Assembly (NCBI GenBank): GCA_039679645.1
Contig: JBDKUO010000058.1
Location: 1-37,704 of the forward strand
Origin: Armatimonadota bacterium
GTDB taxonomy: Bacteria > Armatimonadota > UBA5829
DNA length: 37,704 nt
Reading direction: 5' to 3'
Shown here one piece after another: positions 1 through 7,852 of the stretch (its first letter is position 1; each line of letters starts with the position of its first letter). The notes under the pieces are model-generated. The model was not told where the DNA came from. It saw nothing but the letters and a program-made list of their open reading frames with translations, and ran no database searches. Both the position numbers and the translations under genes were made by a program.

Positions 1-139
1 GGCTGAAATACTGCCGGATGTGCCAGTTTGTTGCTCGCTTTTGAACTCTGAGACATTCAAGGCTACTTATGAAATCAGCTGTCGGCATAAAATGCGCTCA
101 AAATAACGTCTATCGCAATTGCCTCCCTCAAAACCTGTA

Positions 140-168
140 TTGACCGACTAAGTGCCCCATGATATAAT
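140..168 (+). promoter_or_regulatory. Sigma70-type promoter of tRNA-Ala
   Basis: TTGACC at 140-145 and a perfect TATAAT at 163-168 are separated by 17 bases. The -10 box ends 11 bases before the tRNA, so transcription should start only a few bases upstream of the mature 5' end. Confidence 0.85.
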
Positions 169-179
169 TAATCGTTCGC

Positions 180-255
180 GGGGCTGTGGCTCAGTTGGGA
201 GAGCGCTTCCCTCGCACGGAAGAGGCCGCGAGTTCGAATCTCGCCAGCTCCACCA
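180..255 (+). tRNA. tRNA-Ala, anticodon CGC
   Basis: A complete 76-nt cloverleaf is visible. The acceptor stem GGGGCTG pairs with CAGCTCC. The D arm is GCTC/GAGC. The anticodon stem CTTCC/GGAAG carries the loop CTCGCAC, which gives anticodon CGC and reads GCG (Ala). The T arm is GCGAG-TTCGAAT-CTCGC. CCA is encoded at 253-255. The promoter lies just upstream and a hairpin terminator just downstream, so this is a single-gene transcript. Confidence 0.97.
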
Positions 256-264
256 AACAATTCG

Positions 265-300
265 AAATCCCGCCGGTTTTCCGGTGGGATTTTCGCGTTT
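265..300 (+). terminator. Rho-independent terminator after tRNA-Ala
   Basis: A 12-bp stem, 265-276 with 281-292 (one G-T pair, TTTT loop), begins 10 nt after the tRNA CCA end and is followed by a T-rich stretch. Confidence 0.8.
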
Positions 301-397
301 TTTAGCTCCAGCTCATTCTCTCTCATTCATTATGTCTAGCCTCATAACCCTGACTGCATCATCACAAACAACAACGTTAACATTTGGTCTGTGTCCT

Positions 398-428
398 ATT
401 AATATAAGAATTAATATAAGAATTAATA
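398..428 (+). repeat. 12-bp AT-rich tandem repeat upstream of the RCC1 gene
   Basis: ATTAATATAAGA occurs at 398-409 and again at 410-421, followed by a 7-base partial third copy (422-428). It lies about 25 bases upstream of the predicted -10 box of the RCC1-repeat gene. Apart from this, the terminator and that promoter, the 256-507 interval holds nothing recognisable. Confidence 0.75.
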
Positions 429-449
429 GTATCCAAATTAATAATAGCA

Positions 450-458
450 TGGTATACT
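450..458 (+). promoter_or_regulatory. Extended -10 promoter of the RCC1-repeat gene
   Basis: TGGTATACT at 450-458 matches an extended -10 element (TGn-TATACT). The hexamer 17 bases upstream (TATCCA, 430-435) is a poor -35, as expected for extended -10 promoters. A strong Shine-Dalgarno (AGGGGAGG, about 494-501) and the ATG at 508 follow. Confidence 0.5.
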
Positions 459-507
459 GAAGCAGACTTACAGTTATCACAATTTGCAATGTTAGGGGAG
501 GACATTA

Positions 508-3327
508 ATGAAAAGGGTTTGGTGTGTTCTACTTGTTACAATTGCTTTATCGATTGTCGGCTCTAGTGCTTGGGCTATAAGAATCACTACTATGGCAGCT
601 CGTAATCACACTGTTGTAGTTAGAAATGACGGCACAGTCTGGTCATGGGGTGGCAATGGAAACGGACAACTTGGAGATGGAACAACAACAAACAGATCAG
701 CACCAGTACAGTGTAACAACCTTACAGGAATTAATGATGTGGCAGCTGGGATTTTTCACACAATCGCATTAAAGAGTGATGGTACAGTATGGACATGGGG
801 TTGCAATTCAGATGGGCAACTTGGAGATGGAACAACAAAGAATAAATTGGTTCCATTACAAGTCCCTGGTTTGAATAATATCATATCAATAGCAGCTGGC
901 GAACTGCACTCAGTAGCTCTGAAGAGTGATGGCACAGTATGGGCTTGGGGGAACAACGCGTTTGGACAACTAGGAAATGGAACTAGCGGAAGTAACCAGT
1001 TGACTCCTGTGCAGGTTAGTAATCTTTCTGGAGTTGTCTCTATTGACGCAGGTGCTATGCATACAGTAGCTCTAAAAAATGATGGCACAGTATGGATATG
1101 GGGGAAAAGTTATTGTACTAACACACTTGGAGATGGAACCAATGTATCCCAAAGATCAATACCGGTACAGGTAATCAGCATTAGTAATATAGTTGCAATT
1201 GACGCAGGCGAATATTATACCGTGGCGCTTAAGAGTGATGGAACAGTTTGGGGATGGGGAGAAAACACTGATGGCCAGCTTGGAGATGGAACATCAAATC
1301 ATAGAGGAACACCCGTACAAGCCAGCGGTCTAACGGGAATAACTTCGATAAGTGCCGGAATGCGCCATACGGTTGCTTTAAGGAATGATGGCACCGTTTG
1401 GGCATGGGGGCATGACTATTGCGGAGAGGTCGGCAATAGTAATCATAGGCAAACTCCTGCTCAGATACAAGGTCTTACGAATATTGTCTGTGTTGTGGCT
1501 GGCTATGATTATACTGTAGCGCTGAAAAATGACGGTACAACTTGGGCTTTAGGATATAACGGCTTCTCAGGACTGGGCAATGGAGTTGCGGGCAAAAAAG
1601 CAATCCCTGAGATAGTTCAGGGAATTACCGATGTTATCGCTGTCAAAGCAGGTGGGGATCACACGGTAGCATTAAAGAATAATGGTGCAATATGGGCTTG
1701 GGGTGACAATTCCGTGGGTCAGTATGGTGATGGATCTTTAGTAAGTAGATCCACTCCTGCGCAGTCCAATGCGCTCACTGATACGATTGCAATTGATGCT
1801 GGTGCCTACCATACAGTGGCATTAAAAAGTGATGGCACAGTATGGGCATGGGGTTATAACTACTCCGGCCAGTTAGGCAATGGAAATTGGGTGAGCAGTA
1901 AAACACCAGTGCAGGTCACGAATCTTCAAGAAGTTACTTCCGTTTCAGCAGGCGGTGCACACAATGTTGCATTAAAAAATGATGGTACAGTATGGGCTTG
2001 GGGAAGTAACACTGATGGTCAGCTTGGAGATGCTACCACAAACAACAAATGTACCCCCTTACAAGCTCAAAACCTTACAAATATAGATTCTGTTGCAGCC
2101 GGTGCCCGTCACTCGGTTGCACTAAAACATGATGGTACCGTTTGGGCATGGGGAGGTAACTATAGCGGCGAACTTGGTGATGGAACAAAAACTAGAAGGT
2201 TAACCCCAGTACAAGTTAGCGGGCTTACAAATATTATTGCTGTAGCAGCAGGTGGCGCTCATACTATTGCGTTGAAAAATGATGGAACAGTTTTGGCATG
2301 GGGAAAAAACACTGATGGTCAGCTTGGAAACGGATCGGTGTTAAATTCATCAACACCTATGATTGTTCCCGGCATTTCCGGGATTATTTCTATTGTAGCT
2401 GGCGATACGTATTCTGTTGCTCTAAAAAGTGACGGCACTGTTTGGGCATGGGGAAACAACAAATATGGTCAGATCGGAAATGGCACAATATCCACTCGGG
2501 AGTATCCCACCCAGGTAAGCGGACTATCTGGAATTGTATCCATTGATGCATATAACCATACTGTAGCTCTGAAAAATGACGGTACGATATGGGCATGGGG
2601 GGAAAACTCATACGGCCAGCTTGGCGACGGCTACTTACAAAATATCTTCACGCCGACCACCGTAGTGGGTCTAGATCCATTATATCAAATAAAAACTAGA
2701 AAAAACGGAACCAGGATTCTAGGACTGCAGTCTGCAGTTACCGCAAAATTCGATGACTGTATTTATATTGAAAGCGCAGACAGAACCTCTGGAATAAGAG
2801 TGGCTCCAGCTCCAGCTAATGTATATCTTGGGGATATTGTTGAAGTCGATGGGACATTGATTACAATTAACGATGAGCAGACAATATTGATGCTATCTTG
2901 TGAGTTAGTGCCGGGTTCGGAGAATATTATTCCAATGGGTATGAACAATCGAACCCTTGGAGGCGGCGACTACTTGTACCCTGAGAACGGCATGGGCCAA
3001 AAAGGAGTATCGGGCTGGGAATTGGTTAAAAACAGCATGGGTGCTTTTGAGCGAGTATGGCAGAAATCGTCAGGATTGAACAACATTGGCTTGCTGGTTC
3101 GAACATGGGGAAAAATAACTGAAGTCGATCCCGCATCAACACCGACCTGGTTTACGATATCCGACGGATCTCCTACGAGCGTCAAAGTGAGCGTTCCAAC
3201 AGGAGTTACAGTGCCGAACTCAAACGGTTTCGTGAGTGTAACAGGTATAAGCTCAAGCGAGCTGTCTGGAACTGATCTACTTAGACTTGTAAGAGTCAGG
3301 CAGCAATCAGACATCATTCCCTATTAG
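508..3327 (+). CDS. Exported RCC1-repeat (double beta-propeller) protein
   Basis: This 939-aa protein has an N-terminal signal peptide of about 23 residues ending in SSAWA. Fourteen RCC1-type repeats of about 50 residues follow, each built around HTVALK-x-DGTVWAWG-x-N-x-x-GQLGDGT and a TPVQV...GI..I.AG half. Fourteen is twice the seven blades of a classical RCC1 propeller, so two complete propellers are inferred over roughly residues 25-720. The last ~220 residues differ: segments such as IYIESADRTSGIRV and GDIVEVDG resemble the OB-fold-like tail of other secreted bacterial proteins. The start is set by AGGGGAGG seven to eight bases before ATG. Bacterial RCC1-repeat proteins are generally surface or secreted proteins of unknown ligand; an enzymatic or GEF role cannot be inferred. 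The gene appears more AT-rich than its neighbours and is internally repetitive at DNA level. It is probably monocistronic, with its own promoter and terminator. Confidence 0.9.
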   Translation: MKRVWCVLLVTIALSIVGSSAWAIRITTMAARNHTVVVRNDGTVWSWGGNGNGQLGDGTTTNRSAPVQCNNLTGINDVAAGIFHTIALKSDGTVWTWGCNSDGQLGDGTTKNKLVPLQVPGLNNIISIAAGELHSVALKSDGTVWAWGNNAFGQLGNGTSGSNQLTPVQVSNLSGVVSIDAGAMHTVALKNDGTVWIWGKSYCTNTLGDGTNVSQRSIPVQVISISNIVAIDAGEYYTVALKSDGTVWGWGENTDGQLGDGTSNHRGTPVQASGLTGITSISAGMRHTVALRNDGTVWAWGHDYCGEVGNSNHRQTPAQIQGLTNIVCVVAGYDYTVALKNDGTTWALGYNGFSGLGNGVAGKKAIPEIVQGITDVIAVKAGGDHTVALKNNGAIWAWGDNSVGQYGDGSLVSRSTPAQSNALTDTIAIDAGAYHTVALKSDGTVWAWGYNYSGQLGNGNWVSSKTPVQVTNLQEVTSVSAGGAHNVALKNDGTVWAWGSNTDGQLGDATTNNKCTPLQAQNLTNIDSVAAGARHSVALKHDGTVWAWGGNYSGELGDGTKTRRLTPVQVSGLTNIIAVAAGGAHTIALKNDGTVLAWGKNTDGQLGNGSVLNSSTPMIVPGISGIISIVAGDTYSVALKSDGTVWAWGNNKYGQIGNGTISTREYPTQVSGLSGIVSIDAYNHTVALKNDGTIWAWGENSYGQLGDGYLQNIFTPTTVVGLDPLYQIKTRKNGTRILGLQSAVTAKFDDCIYIESADRTSGIRVAPAPANVYLGDIVEVDGTLITINDEQTILMLSCELVPGSENIIPMGMNNRTLGGGDYLYPENGMGQKGVSGWELVKNSMGAFERVWQKSSGLNNIGLLVRTWGKITEVDPASTPTWFTISDGSPTSVKVSVPTGVTVPNSNGFVSVTGISSSELSGTDLLRLVRVRQQSDIIPY

Positions 3328-3378
3328 GCGATTATTAGCGCTAGCAGCCGATCAAAACTTCGTAGATTCAACAAATGT

Positions 3379-3420
3379 GGCTCGTGAAGAATTACTTTCA
3401 CGGGCCGTTTTGTTTTTTAT
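3379..3420 (+). terminator. Rho-independent terminator after the RCC1-repeat gene
   Basis: GGCTCGTGAA (3379-3388) pairs with TTCACGGGCC (3397-3406) around an 8-nt loop, followed by a long T-rich tract (3407-3420). It lies about 50 nt after the stop codon. Confidence 0.85.
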
Positions 3421-3490
3421 TTGCAATAATCGACGCTTCGTTTTGCCCGGATTCACCCAGGGTATACATATAATGAATGATGTCAGAACA

Positions 3491-3599
3491 ACCCTGGTTT
3501 ACGATCATGGTTCTCGCTAACGACCAGACCGGTTAAGCCGGTCCGGCAAGAGATGCGAGTAAAACCCAAGGTCGTAGGCTGGGGCTGTATTTTGTACAG
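3491..3599 (+). ncRNA. Candidate structured RNA upstream of murA (class unknown)
   Basis: Three stems nest inside one another: GGTTTA (3496-3501) with TAAAACC (3560-3566, one bulged A), CTCGC (3513-3517) with GCGAG (3555-3559), and GACCGG (3527-3532) with CCGGTC (3538-3543) closing a TTAAG loop. A further small hairpin CTGTA-TTTTG-TACAG follows at 3585-3599. A TATAAT at 3469-3474 could drive it, but no convincing -35 is spaced 16-18 bases away. I do not recognise a known riboswitch or sRNA class. The 424-base gap between the RCC1 gene and murA otherwise holds the terminator, this element and the murA promoter. A leader-regulatory RNA, a small RNA or chance folding are all possible. Confidence 0.35.
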
Positions 3600-3659
3600 T
3601 GTATACTTTTGGCGTGTGTGATTCGTTATTAATTATGGCTTTCGAATGTGACTTCTTCC

Positions 3660-3697
3660 TTGACATATGCTTGCTCATATTAGTATACTTGAGCAAG
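3660..3697 (+). promoter_or_regulatory. murA promoter with overlapping operator-like palindrome
   Basis: TTGACA (3660-3665) and TATACT (3684-3689) are 18 bases apart and form a good sigma70-type promoter for murA-mreB. A perfect 8-bp inverted repeat, CTTGCTCA (3670-3677) and TGAGCAAG (3690-3697), brackets the spacer, the -10 box and the start point. That placement fits a repressor operator; no regulator is identified. The 5' UTR is about 55 bases. Confidence 0.7.
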
Positions 3698-3751
3698 AAG
3701 AATGTCGGCAGGCCATAAGAAGGCAAGCATTCCGACAGGAGGTCTTATAAC

Positions 3752-5035
3752 TTGGGCAAACTCTTGTTGACCGGTGGCGCTCGTTTGAGTGGAACAATAG
3801 TATCGAGCGGCAGCAAGAACGGCACACTCGCGATCATGGCGGGGGCGCTTTTAGCCAAGGGTGAAACGGTTTTACGAAACGTGCCGTCCATTGGCGATGT
3901 GCAGACCATGATGGACATGCTCCGAGCGCTGGGCGTTAAATGTGTGGAAGAACCTGATGGTGTTGTTCGCATTGACGCAACAAATATTGAAGCCACGGAG
4001 GCCCCATATGAACTCGTAAAGAGGATGCGGGCTTCTTTTTGTGTACTTGGCCCCATGCTTGCGCGCAAGGGATATGCTAAAGTAGCGATGCCGGGCGGTT
4101 GCGATATAGGCGCCAGGCCGATAGATTTTCATGTAAAGGGCATCCAATCACTTGGAGCCTATGTAAATATGGATCATGGTTTCGTGGAGGCTGAGTGCGA
4201 GAAGCTTAGGGGGACGCAGGTCTACCTCAACTTTCCAAGCGCGGGCGCCACGCAGCATATAATGACGACTGCATCTCTGGCAGAAGGCGTGACTACAATT
4301 CACAATGCAGCCGCTGAGCCGGAGATCATACAGCTTGCAGCTTTCCTTACCAAGATGGGCGCTAAAATCGACGGAGCCGGGACCTCGACAGTCCACATAG
4401 AAGGTGTCGATGAACTGCACGGTGTCGATTTTGAAATGCCGCCGGACCGTATGGAAGCAGGAACATTTGCTGTCGCAGCGGTCGTAACCATGGGTGATGT
4501 GCGTATAGAACGCGTGAGCAAAGAAATGGTGGAGCCTTTCGTGCTCAAATTGCGCGAAGTGGGCGCGGTAGTTGACATAACAGACAATGTAATGCGTGTT
4601 CGTGCCAACGCAAGGCCGATGGCTACGGACATTATGACCATGCCCCACCCCGGCTTCCCAACAGACTTGCAGCAGCCGTTCGCAGCCATGCTCTCGGTTG
4701 CCGAAGGCACTTCCGTAATAACTGAAAACGTGTATGAGCGCAGATTCAGGTATGTTAACGAACTCATAAGAATGGGCGCCGACATAAAGCAGGAAGGCAG
4801 GACAGCCGTCATCAACGGTGTGCCCAAGCTTACCGGCGCTCAGACGACCGCGTATGACCTGCGCGCAGGCGCCGCGCTCGTATGCGCCGCGTTGGCTGCT
4901 GAAGGACAAAGTGAAATCAGCGGTATCGAGCATATCGAACGCGGGTATGAAAACATGGTCGAAAAACTGCGCAGCCTCGGCGCGCAGATAACCAGCAATC
5001 ATAACGAACAAGAGAAAGAGACTGTCTGTGTTTAA
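3752..5035 (+). CDS. murA: UDP-N-acetylglucosamine 1-carboxyvinyltransferase
   Basis: MurA transfers enolpyruvate from PEP to UDP-GlcNAc, the first committed cytoplasmic step of peptidoglycan synthesis. The 427-aa length is typical. The PEP-binding catalytic cysteine is present at residue 117 in PGGCDIGARPID, so the enzyme should be fosfomycin-sensitive in principle (the resistant form has Asp there). The substrate-binding SGSKN motif lies at residues 19-23 and RMRAS near 91-95. The start is TTG, chosen because AGGAGG (3737-3742) sits nine bases upstream and the protein begins at the usual family position. The 3' end overlaps the next gene, mreB, by 8 bases, implying translational coupling. 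The pair recalls the murAA/mbl neighbourhood of Bacillus and links precursor supply to the elongation scaffold. Confidence 0.97.
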   Translation: MGKLLLTGGARLSGTIVSSGSKNGTLAIMAGALLAKGETVLRNVPSIGDVQTMMDMLRALGVKCVEEPDGVVRIDATNIEATEAPYELVKRMRASFCVLGPMLARKGYAKVAMPGGCDIGARPIDFHVKGIQSLGAYVNMDHGFVEAECEKLRGTQVYLNFPSAGATQHIMTTASLAEGVTTIHNAAAEPEIIQLAAFLTKMGAKIDGAGTSTVHIEGVDELHGVDFEMPPDRMEAGTFAVAAVVTMGDVRIERVSKEMVEPFVLKLREVGAVVDITDNVMRVRANARPMATDIMTMPHPGFPTDLQQPFAAMLSVAEGTSVITENVYERRFRYVNELIRMGADIKQEGRTAVINGVPKLTGAQTTAYDLRAGAALVCAALAAEGQSEISGIEHIERGYENMVEKLRSLGAQITSNHNEQEKETVCV

Positions 5036-6047
5036 CCTGGTTCCCGAACTCGGCATTGACCTTGGGACTGCCAATATTCTGGTCTACTTAAAAGGTAAAG
5101 GTGTGGTTCTGCGCGAGCCTTCGGTCGTCGCGATGAACACCACAAGTCAGTGCCTGGTGGCTGTTGGTGAAGAGGCACGGCTGATGATCGGCCGCACACC
5201 GGAGAATGTGGTAGCCATCAGGCCCATGTGCGACGGCGTCATTGCCGATTACTCCACCACGCATAAGATGCTGGAATACCTTATTTCAAAAGTTTGTGGC
5301 AGAAAGCGTATGCTCAAGCCAAGGATCATAATAGCAGTCCCATCGGAGATTACTGCGGTCGAGAAGCGCGCCGTAGTGCAGGCTGCTAAGAGCGCAGGGG
5401 CAAGTCAGGCTTACCCGATCGAAGAACCTCTTGCAGCTGCCATAGGCGCTGGATTACCCATTTCAAGTGCGGGCGGAAATATGGTTGTCGATATCGGTGG
5501 CGGGACAACAGACATTGCCGTCATATCATTGAGTGGCAGAGTGCTTTCAAAGTCGATCCGAATCGGCGGAAACAAGATGGATGAAGTAATAGCTCGTCAC
5601 ATCAAAACCAAATACTCCCTCATGATCGGCGAACGCACCGCAGAAGAGATAAAAACAAAGATAGGCAGTGCATTTCCTCTGGAGCAAGAACTCGTACTGG
5701 AAGTGCGAGGTCGCGACCTCATAGCAGGCCTGCCTAAAACAATCGAAGTAACGTCCGCTGAGATCAGAGAAGCCTTGAATGAGCCTATCGGTGCCATAAT
5801 AGAACGCGTAAAGAGCGTTCTGGAGCAGACACCGCCGGAACTCAGCTCAGATATTATAGAGCGTGGAATGATGCTTACTGGCGGATGCGCACTGCTCAGA
5901 GGGTTGGATAAGCTGCTTGCAAGCCAGACGGGCGTCCCGATCCATGTCGCCGAAGACCCGCTCTCATGCGTAGCTCTGGGCTGCGGCAGGGCTCTGGACC
6001 AGATGGACATTATCCGCGATAAATTTATAGAAACCGGATTTGAATAG
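5028..6047 (+). CDS. mreB: Rod shape-determining protein, MreB/Mbl family
   Basis: This 339-aa bacterial actin polymerises under the membrane and guides lateral wall synthesis. All nucleotide-binding elements are visible: phosphate-1 loop GIDLGTANILVYLKGKG near the N-terminus, phosphate-2 loop VDIGGGTTDIAVISL at about residues 153-167, and the adenosine motif GGCALLRGLDKLL near residue 285. The GTG start lies inside the end of murA (8-base overlap) with only a weak purine-rich site, so translation probably depends on reinitiation. The usual mreC-mreD partners do not follow; a terminator does. This favours an Mbl-like paralogue outside the main mre operon, but MreB, Mbl and MreBH cannot be told apart here. 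Confidence 0.95.
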   Translation: MFNLVPELGIDLGTANILVYLKGKGVVLREPSVVAMNTTSQCLVAVGEEARLMIGRTPENVVAIRPMCDGVIADYSTTHKMLEYLISKVCGRKRMLKPRIIIAVPSEITAVEKRAVVQAAKSAGASQAYPIEEPLAAAIGAGLPISSAGGNMVVDIGGGTTDIAVISLSGRVLSKSIRIGGNKMDEVIARHIKTKYSLMIGERTAEEIKTKIGSAFPLEQELVLEVRGRDLIAGLPKTIEVTSAEIREALNEPIGAIIERVKSVLEQTPPELSSDIIERGMMLTGGCALLRGLDKLLASQTGVPIHVAEDPLSCVALGCGRALDQMDIIRDKFIETGFE

Positions 6048-6054
6048 AGAGTAG

Positions 6055-6118
6055 AAAAGTCTGAAAGTCAAAAGGTCAAAAAGTTGGGGGCGATCCTGCT
6101 TTTTGGCCTTTTTTGTTT
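6055..6118 (+). terminator. Terminator after mreB built from 8-bp quasi-repeats
   Basis: AAAGGTCAAAAAG (6071-6083) pairs with CTTTTTGGCCTTT (6099-6111), followed by more T residues, a good intrinsic terminator. Its 5' arm is part of a run of degenerate 8-mers from 6055 (AAAAGTC, TGAAAGTC, AAAAGGTC, AAAAAGTT). Confidence 0.75.
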
Positions 6119-6166
6119 CATACGCTACAAAAGTCAAAACGCGTTGGCTGAGCGATGACTGGTCTG

Positions 6167-6194
6167 GGCTCTCGGCTCTCCACTCTCCGCTCTC
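6167..6194 (+). repeat. Four tandem heptamers (CTCTC type) upstream of the SLH gene
   Basis: Four consecutive 7-mers occur: GGCTCTC, GGCTCTC, CACTCTC and CGCTCTC. Read on the minus strand they are GAGAGCG, GAGAGTG, GAGAGCC and GAGAGCC, closely related to the GAAAGTG heptamers before the beta-galactosidase gene (30657-30684). They lie in the leader of the SLH gene, 23 bases before its ATG. Confidence 0.8.
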
Positions 6195-6217
6195 TACTAT
6201 TTTCAAGGAGAAAGATT

Positions 6218-6688
6218 ATGAGGTATCTGTCTATACTGTTGGCAAGTATCGCATTACTGAGTGCTCCATGCTGGGCGGATGAGACGTTTAAAGATGTGCC
6301 GAGCGATCACTGGGCAAAGGATGCAGTCGATATGGTGGCAAAAAACGGCATAATGAACGGCTATCCTGATGATACTTTCAAGGGCGATAGACACATCACC
6401 AGATATGAGCTTTGCGTGGCCCTTGCAAATATGGTGCAGTTCATTCAGTCAAGCCAAAAGCCAGTTATCGGCAGTGAGGACAAGAAGACGGAATCAACTC
6501 CTAAAACAACTAATTGGGCAGCCCCGTCGGTCGATCTGCTGAAGAATGGGGGTTTCCTGCCCAAGGACTCGCCCTTGTTCAAAGACGGTGATAAACAAAT
6601 AACCTGTCAGGAGCTTGGAGATGCGCTCGCCCTAGTGTCGGCAAAACTGATTGAGCTGAGCGTTCCGCCGACAGGCGCGCCGGACTAA
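6218..6688 (+). CDS. Small exported SLH-domain protein
   Basis: The 156-aa protein starts at the ATG preceded by AAGGAG (6205-6210). An upstream in-frame extension to 6155 is unlikely because it runs through the heptamer repeat and would bury the signal peptide. Residues 1-18 form a signal peptide (hydrophobic core LSILLASIALLSA, then CWA). A canonical SLH motif follows (FKDVPSDHWAKDAVDMVAKNG, then ITRYELCVALANMV), which normally binds secondary wall polymer or peptidoglycan. A second, degenerate SLH-like half (VDLLKNGGFLPKDSPLF...ITCQELGDALALV) ends the protein. No catalytic domain is present, so it is likely a small cell-surface anchor or lipoprotein-like envelope component. Its stop overlaps that of the convergent oxidoreductase gene. 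Confidence 0.85.
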   Translation: MRYLSILLASIALLSAPCWADETFKDVPSDHWAKDAVDMVAKNGIMNGYPDDTFKGDRHITRYELCVALANMVQFIQSSQKPVIGSEDKKTESTPKTTNWAAPSVDLLKNGGFLPKDSPLFKDGDKQITCQELGDALALVSAKLIELSVPPTGAPD

Positions 6689-7821
6689 TCTTCAACTTTC
6701 ACCCACTCTCTCATATCAGCCGATTTCTCCACCGCTTCGAGCACAGCCTGGCACTTCAGGCCATCGTAGAAGTTGGGTGTCGGGCACTTGTGTTCAGCGA
6801 TATCGTTCATAAGATTGTATATCTGGTGCACAAATGTATGCTGCCAGCCAATTATGTGCCCGCTGGGCCACCAGCCTCTGATATACGGATGGTCGGCCTC
6901 CGTAACCAGAATAGTCTTCCAGCCCTGGTATTTCGGCTTATCGCTTAGATCGAAATACTCGATCTCATTCATGCGCTCAAGATTGAACCTGATACTGCCT
7001 TTGCTGCCGTTGATCTCGAAGTGATTGCCGTTGCGATGCCCTCCTGCAAAGCGTGATGCCTCAAACGAGCCGACTGCGCCATTTGTAAACTTTGCCATAA
7101 ACATCGCAGCGTCATCTACAGTCACCTCACCTGTCTTGCCAGGCTCACCCGGCAGAGGGCGATTTTTTATGAACGTCTTCATAAGGCCACAGACCGAGTC
7201 GAACTCGCCGCACAGATATCGCGCCAGATCGATTATATGAGCGTTCAGATCACCGTGCACGCCCGAGCCTGACTTATCCTTGCGCAGTCGCCAGACGAGA
7301 GGAAAGTTCGGGTCCATTATCCAGTCCTGCAGATAGACCGCTCGAAAATGATACGGCGTGCCGATCATGCCGTCCCCGATCATTTGTCCGGCAAGTGCAA
7401 CAGCAGGTACGCAGCGGTAGTTGAAGTTGATCATGTGGACCACACCGGCCTTCTCGACAGCCTCTATCATCTGTCTGCACTCGGCCACGCTCATAGCCAT
7501 GGGCTTCTCGCAGAAGACATGTTTGCCGTTTTGAGCGGCGGCAATCACGATCTCTTTGTGTGTGTCATTGCCGGTGGAAATGTCAACAAGGTCTATGTCA
7601 TCGGAAGTGACGACATGCTCATAATTACAGCTCCAGCGCTCCCAGCCGAACTGCCCGGCGGCCTCTCTTACGGCCTGCTCATTGCGTCCGCATATTTCTT
7701 TCATTACCGGGATGGCCTTCACATCAGGAAACGCAAACGCGCAGTCTCGATAACCCACGCTGTGCGCTTTGCCCATAAATGCGTATCCTACTATACCTAC
7801 ATTGACTTTGCCTGCCGTCAA
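6685..7821 (-). CDS. Gfo/Idh/MocA family NAD(P)-dependent oxidoreductase
   Basis: This 378-aa protein belongs to the family that oxidises or reduces sugars and cyclitols such as inositol and glucose-fructose. The N-terminal Rossmann fold starts GIVGYAFMGKAHSVGY; the family signature CEKPMAMSV lies near residue 104, and GVHGDLNAHIIDLARYL near 190 carries the histidine and aspartate region of the substrate site. The TTG start is supported by GGAGG at 7826-7830, seven bases away. Substrate cannot be assigned, but the size and GWWPSGHIIGWQHTF segment suggest a sugar-dehydrogenase-like member. The gene is single on this strand and convergent with the SLH gene, the two stop codons sharing CTAA (6685-6688). 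Confidence 0.92.
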   Translation of the reverse strand: MTAGKVNVGIVGYAFMGKAHSVGYRDCAFAFPDVKAIPVMKEICGRNEQAVREAAGQFGWERWSCNYEHVVTSDDIDLVDISTGNDTHKEIVIAAAQNGKHVFCEKPMAMSVAECRQMIEAVEKAGVVHMINFNYRCVPAVALAGQMIGDGMIGTPYHFRAVYLQDWIMDPNFPLVWRLRKDKSGSGVHGDLNAHIIDLARYLCGEFDSVCGLMKTFIKNRPLPGEPGKTGEVTVDDAAMFMAKFTNGAVGSFEASRFAGGHRNGNHFEINGSKGSIRFNLERMNEIEYFDLSDKPKYQGWKTILVTEADHPYIRGWWPSGHIIGWQHTFVHQIYNLMNDIAEHKCPTPNFYDGLKCQAVLEAVEKSADMREWVKVED

Positions 7822-7852
7822 ATCAAACCTCCAAACATCGATTCGTAACGCA

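Noticed and set aside
2-106. Open frame of 34 codons at the left edge
   Set aside because: Could be a gene 3' end, but 34 codons is within chance and the product is not recognised.
152-460. ORF of 102 codons, plus strand
   Set aside because: It runs straight through tRNA-Ala and its terminator and has no ribosome site.
3469-3474. TATAAT as a confirmed promoter for the structured RNA
   Set aside because: No acceptable -35 16-18 bases upstream; kept only as part of the candidate RNA.
3517-3726. 69-codon minus-strand ORF upstream of murA
   Set aside because: Lies in the structured leader and murA promoter and has no ribosome site.
4148-5074. 308-codon minus-strand ORF opposite murA
   Set aside because: Shadow of murA; the cysteine- and histidine-rich product is unlike any known protein and has no ribosome site.
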